DNA from: an uncultured Clostridia bacterium
GTDB taxonomy: Bacteria; Bacillota; Clostridia; Christensenellales; CALMFG01
Direction of reading: 5' to 3'
NCBI GenBank assembly: GCA_937863465.1
Contig: CALMFG010000004.1
Coordinates: 1-32,625 of the forward strand
Length of the DNA stretch: 32,625 nt
In this document: piece by piece, positions 30,028-32,625 of the stretch
Layout of the letters: each line of letters begins with the position of its first letter
How positions within the stretch are numbered: position 1 is the stretch's first letter
Position numbers and translations under genes: made by a program
The notes under the pieces: model-generated
What the model was told of the DNA's origin: nothing
What the model saw: the letters and a program-made list of their open reading frames with translations, nothing else
Databases searched by the model: none

Positions 30028-30607
30028 ACGGTGGTGCAGTATTCTAGTCGGTACGCACATCTTCGAAGACGGGGCTAAAAATCCGTTAAAGAGCACATCG
30101 ATGAAGTCCCTTGTGTTGGCGGCTGACGCCCAGTCGGGTGCTGATGCTGGGGGTTAAGGTTGAAGGGCGATCTGCAATGGCATGCAGGCGTTGACCCAGC
30201 TTCCGTGGAGGGCCCAAGAGGGTGGTCTTTTTTGATTACTGCTTGGGTTAAACCTGTAATGTGGCGAAATGCTATGTACAGAGTAGCTTGCCTTGAGTGG
30301 AGTAGGTGGATTTCGGATTACGCGCGTTCGTAAGCATAGGCCATGCTGGAACGGGTGATTGCCGTTTGAAACCTATTGCTGCAAAAGAGGATAGAAGATG
30401 TGGTAGTGCTGTCGAGGAAAGCTCCTAGACTGTATACCAGGCATGTTGGGGATTATAGTGTGGTCTTAATGGTAATCCGGTCACGTGTGCGGTGACGCCG
30501 CGTAATGTGTGTTAAAGGGAAACCGCTCTTTTCGGCGACGAGGAGCCATACATTGAGAAATTCTACCGGACCTATGCTGCAAGGTTTACCCAGCGTGCTA
30601 CCACCGT
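30028..30607 (+). ncRNA. OLE (Ornate, Large, Extremophilic) RNA, ~580 nt
   Basis: Long non-coding gap after the recA terminator with its own promoter; closing helix TACGGTGGT (30027-30035)/ACCACCGTA (30600-30608); multiple internal hairpins; directly upstream of an OapA-like membrane protein and dxs. Sequence style and synteny match what I know of OLE. Confidence 0.88.
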
Positions 30608-30632
30608 ATTATTAAAAATTAGGAAGACGGTT

Positions 30633-31199
30633 GTGGCAGATACAGGAAAAAAGTCAAAACAGGTTAAGAATTGGGCTTTTAAAATTTTCTTTATATCCTT
30701 ACTGCTGGCGTCCGTCGTTAGCGTGGTTGCGGAGTACTTTACCCAAGGGTTATCCATCTTCGCAGCTTTTTTTATTTTGATTCTCATCGTCGGCATCGGC
30801 GTGGTGGCGGATATTGTGGGCGTGGCATTTGCCACCTGCGACCAGCAGCCGTTTATCGCCATGTCGGCCAAGCGTATCCCCAATGCCCGGGCGGCGCTGG
30901 ATATGCTGAAAAAAGCGGATATCGTCTCCAACTTCTGCAATGACGTCATCGGCGACATCTGCGGCATCGTTTCGGGTGCGGCGGGCGCGGCCATCGCCCT
31001 CAAAGTGGTGAGCGAGGTGGGTACGGACGGACGTGCCTGGATGGACAGCGCCATCGCCATTGGTTTATCGTCGCTGATTGCGGCGACCACTGTGGCGGGC
31101 AAAGCGATGGGTAAGTCCTTCGCCATGAAAAAGAACCGCGAGATTGTATCCATGATCGGGTCGGTTGTCGTCTTTTTTAAGGGCAAAGATAAGGTTTAA
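30633..31199 (+). CDS. oapA: OLE-associated membrane protein OapA; GTG start
   Basis: 188 aa, about 4 hydrophobic segments (FKIFFISLLLASVVSVVAEYF, FAAFFILILIVGIGVVADIVGVAFA, DICGIVSGAAGAAIALKVV, AIAIGLSSLIAATTVAGKAMG); position immediately 3' of OLE RNA; AGGA upstream of GTG. Confidence 0.83.
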   Translation: MADTGKKSKQVKNWAFKIFFISLLLASVVSVVAEYFTQGLSIFAAFFILILIVGIGVVADIVGVAFATCDQQPFIAMSAKRIPNARAALDMLKKADIVSNFCNDVIGDICGIVSGAAGAAIALKVVSEVGTDGRAWMDSAIAIGLSSLIAATTVAGKAMGKSFAMKKNREIVSMIGSVVVFFKGKDKV

Positions 31200-31216
31200 T
31201 TTTTAAAATTTAGTGG

Positions 31217-31222
31217 TATGAT
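31217..31222 (+). promoter_or_regulatory. Possible extended -10 element (TGGTATGAT) upstream of dxs
   Basis: TG-n-TATGAT in the 79-nt oapA-dxs gap; no good -35. Confidence 0.3.
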
Positions 31223-31278
31223 AGAAAAGCGGAAAATTCCATTGAAGCTTTTTTATTTTGATTATTGAAGGGAACAGC

Positions 31279-32625
31279 ATGACAAAATATCTGGACAGCA
31301 TCGAGAGCCCAAAGGATATCAAGGGCTTTTCGGCCAAGCAGCTGGAAGAACTGGCGGGGGAACTCCGTACATTTATCATAGAATCGGTCAAAGAGACCGG
31401 CGGGCATCTGGCTTCGTCTTTGGGCATGGTGGAAGTCACCTTGGCTTTACATACCGTCTTTGATTCGCCCAAAGATAAGATTATCTTTGACGTGGGACAT
31501 CAGGCTTACGCGCATAAAATTCTGACCGGACGAAAAGAGCAGTTTAAGACCTTGCGCCAATACGGCGGTATTTCGGGCTTTTTAAAACCCCAGGAGAGCG
31601 AACACGATATTTTCGCGGCGGGACATTGCTCTACATCCATCTCGGCGGGCGTGGGCATCGCGCGGGCGCGTGATTTGGCGGGCGAGGATTTCTCGGTGGT
31701 CAGCGTCATCGGTGACGGGGCACTGACAGGCGGCATGGCCTATGAAGCGTTGAACGACGCCGGACAGGCCAAACATAAGTTCATTATCGTCCTCAACGAC
31801 AACGCCATGAGCATCGCCGAAAACGTCGGTGCGATTCATACCTATTTCGGCGGCCTTCGGTCGCGTGCGGGGTATATCCGCTTCAAGCGCGAATTCGCCA
31901 ATCTGCTTAAAAAAATTCCCTATATCGGAAATTTCCTATATCACATGGTGGACGGGCTGAAACGCAGAATCAAGTATCTGTTTGTCAGAGGCGTCCTGTT
32001 TGAGGAACTGGGATTCACATATATTGGCGTGGTGGACGGGCACAACATCCGGCAGTTGACCAAGGCTCTTGAAAAAGCCAAGCGCGCGGGTAAACCGGTC
32101 GTGGTTCATGTGCATACCGTCAAGGGTAAGGGCTATAAGCCAGCTGAGGACGACCCCGAGAAGTACCACGGTATTTCGGGTTGCCAATCGACCGAGCCCA
32201 AAACCGATGTCCCCAGCAATTCGCAGGTCTTCGGCAACAAGATTCTGGAGCTGGCCAAAAACAACGATAAGATTGTGACCATCTCGGCCGCCATGCCCAA
32301 GGGTACGGGGCTGGATGTCTTTAAAGAAGCGTTTCCCGAACGATTTTTTGACGTAGGCATCGCCGAACAGCATGGCGTCACCATGAGCGCTGGAATGGCG
32401 GCACAGGGGTTTATTCCCGTTTTTGCGGTATACTCCAGCTTTCTCCAGCGCGCGTATGATCAGGTGGTGCATGACGTGTGCATGCAGAATCTGCCGGTCA
32501 TTTTTGCGGTGGACCGGGCTGGACTCGTGGGTGACGATGGCGAAACCCATCATGGCGTCTTTGACATCTCCTATCTGTCGCATATGCCGAACATGACGAT
32601 TCTGGCACCCAGCAACCGAGAAGAG
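31279..32625 (+). CDS. dxs: 1-deoxy-D-xylulose-5-phosphate synthase (3' truncated by window end)
   Basis: MTKYLDSIESPKDIKGFSAKQLEELAGELRTFIIESVKETGGHLASSLGMVEVTLALH..FDVGHQAYAHKILTGRK..., VIGDGALTGGMAYEALNDAG, DVGIAEQHGVTMSAGMA; open to the window end. Confidence 0.96.
   Translation, partial: MTKYLDSIESPKDIKGFSAKQLEELAGELRTFIIESVKETGGHLASSLGMVEVTLALHTVFDSPKDKIIFDVGHQAYAHKILTGRKEQFKTLRQYGGISGFLKPQESEHDIFAAGHCSTSISAGVGIARARDLAGEDFSVVSVIGDGALTGGMAYEALNDAGQAKHKFIIVLNDNAMSIAENVGAIHTYFGGLRSRAGYIRFKREFANLLKKIPYIGNFLYHMVDGLKRRIKYLFVRGVLFEELGFTYIGVVDGHNIRQLTKALEKAKRAGKPVVVHVHTVKGKGYKPAEDDPEKYHGISGCQSTEPKTDVPSNSQVFGNKILELAKNNDKIVTISAAMPKGTGLDVFKEAFPERFFDVGIAEQHGVTMSAGMAAQGFIPVFAVYSSFLQRAYDQVVHDVCMQNLPVIFAVDRAGLVGDDGETHHGVFDISYLSHMPNMTILAPSNREE

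Noticed and set aside
30572-31186. 204-aa minus-strand ORF overlapping OLE 3' end and oapA
   Set aside because: Antisense of the hydrophobic OapA coding region; composition is that of a shadow ORF.
1-32625. CRISPR arrays, transposases, prophage, tRNA or rRNA genes
   Set aside because: No periodic direct repeats, IS-type ORFs, phage genes, or tRNA/rRNA signatures noticed by eye; the window reads as core chromosome.

Overview
The window looks like a bacterial chromosomal segment, probably Firmicutes/Clostridia. It starts with a division/cell-wall (dcw) cluster: mraZ 3' end, rsmH, ftsL-like, PASTA-PBP ftsI/spoVD, murE, mraY, murD, ftsW, ftsQ, ftsA-like, ftsZ. Next comes a translation/redox block: T-box, hisS, an unknown acidic protein, aspS, an interrupted tcdA-like gene, a RseC-like gene, trxA, greA, lysS. 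Then follow an M16 peptidase, cinA, an MFS transporter, ftsK, rimO, pgsA and recA. The most notable feature is a ~580-nt region without a credible ORF between recA and dxs (about 30028-30607). I interpret it as an OLE (Ornate, Large, Extremophilic) RNA. It has a TTGAAA-N17-TATAAT promoter placed so that transcription would start at the 5' strand of a perfect 9-bp terminal helix (TACGGTGGT/ACCACCGTA). It is followed by a ~188-aa multi-TM protein matching the expected OLE-associated protein OapA, and then by dxs, the neighbourhood I recall for OLE. Secondary points are an in-frame TAG in the tcdA-like gene, a rimO reading frame with no ATG/GTG/TTG upstream of its conserved N-terminus, an FtsA-like protein lacking the usual C-terminal membrane-targeting tail, murF/murG/murC missing from the cluster, and a His T-box. 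All family calls come from reading motifs by eye; no database search was run.
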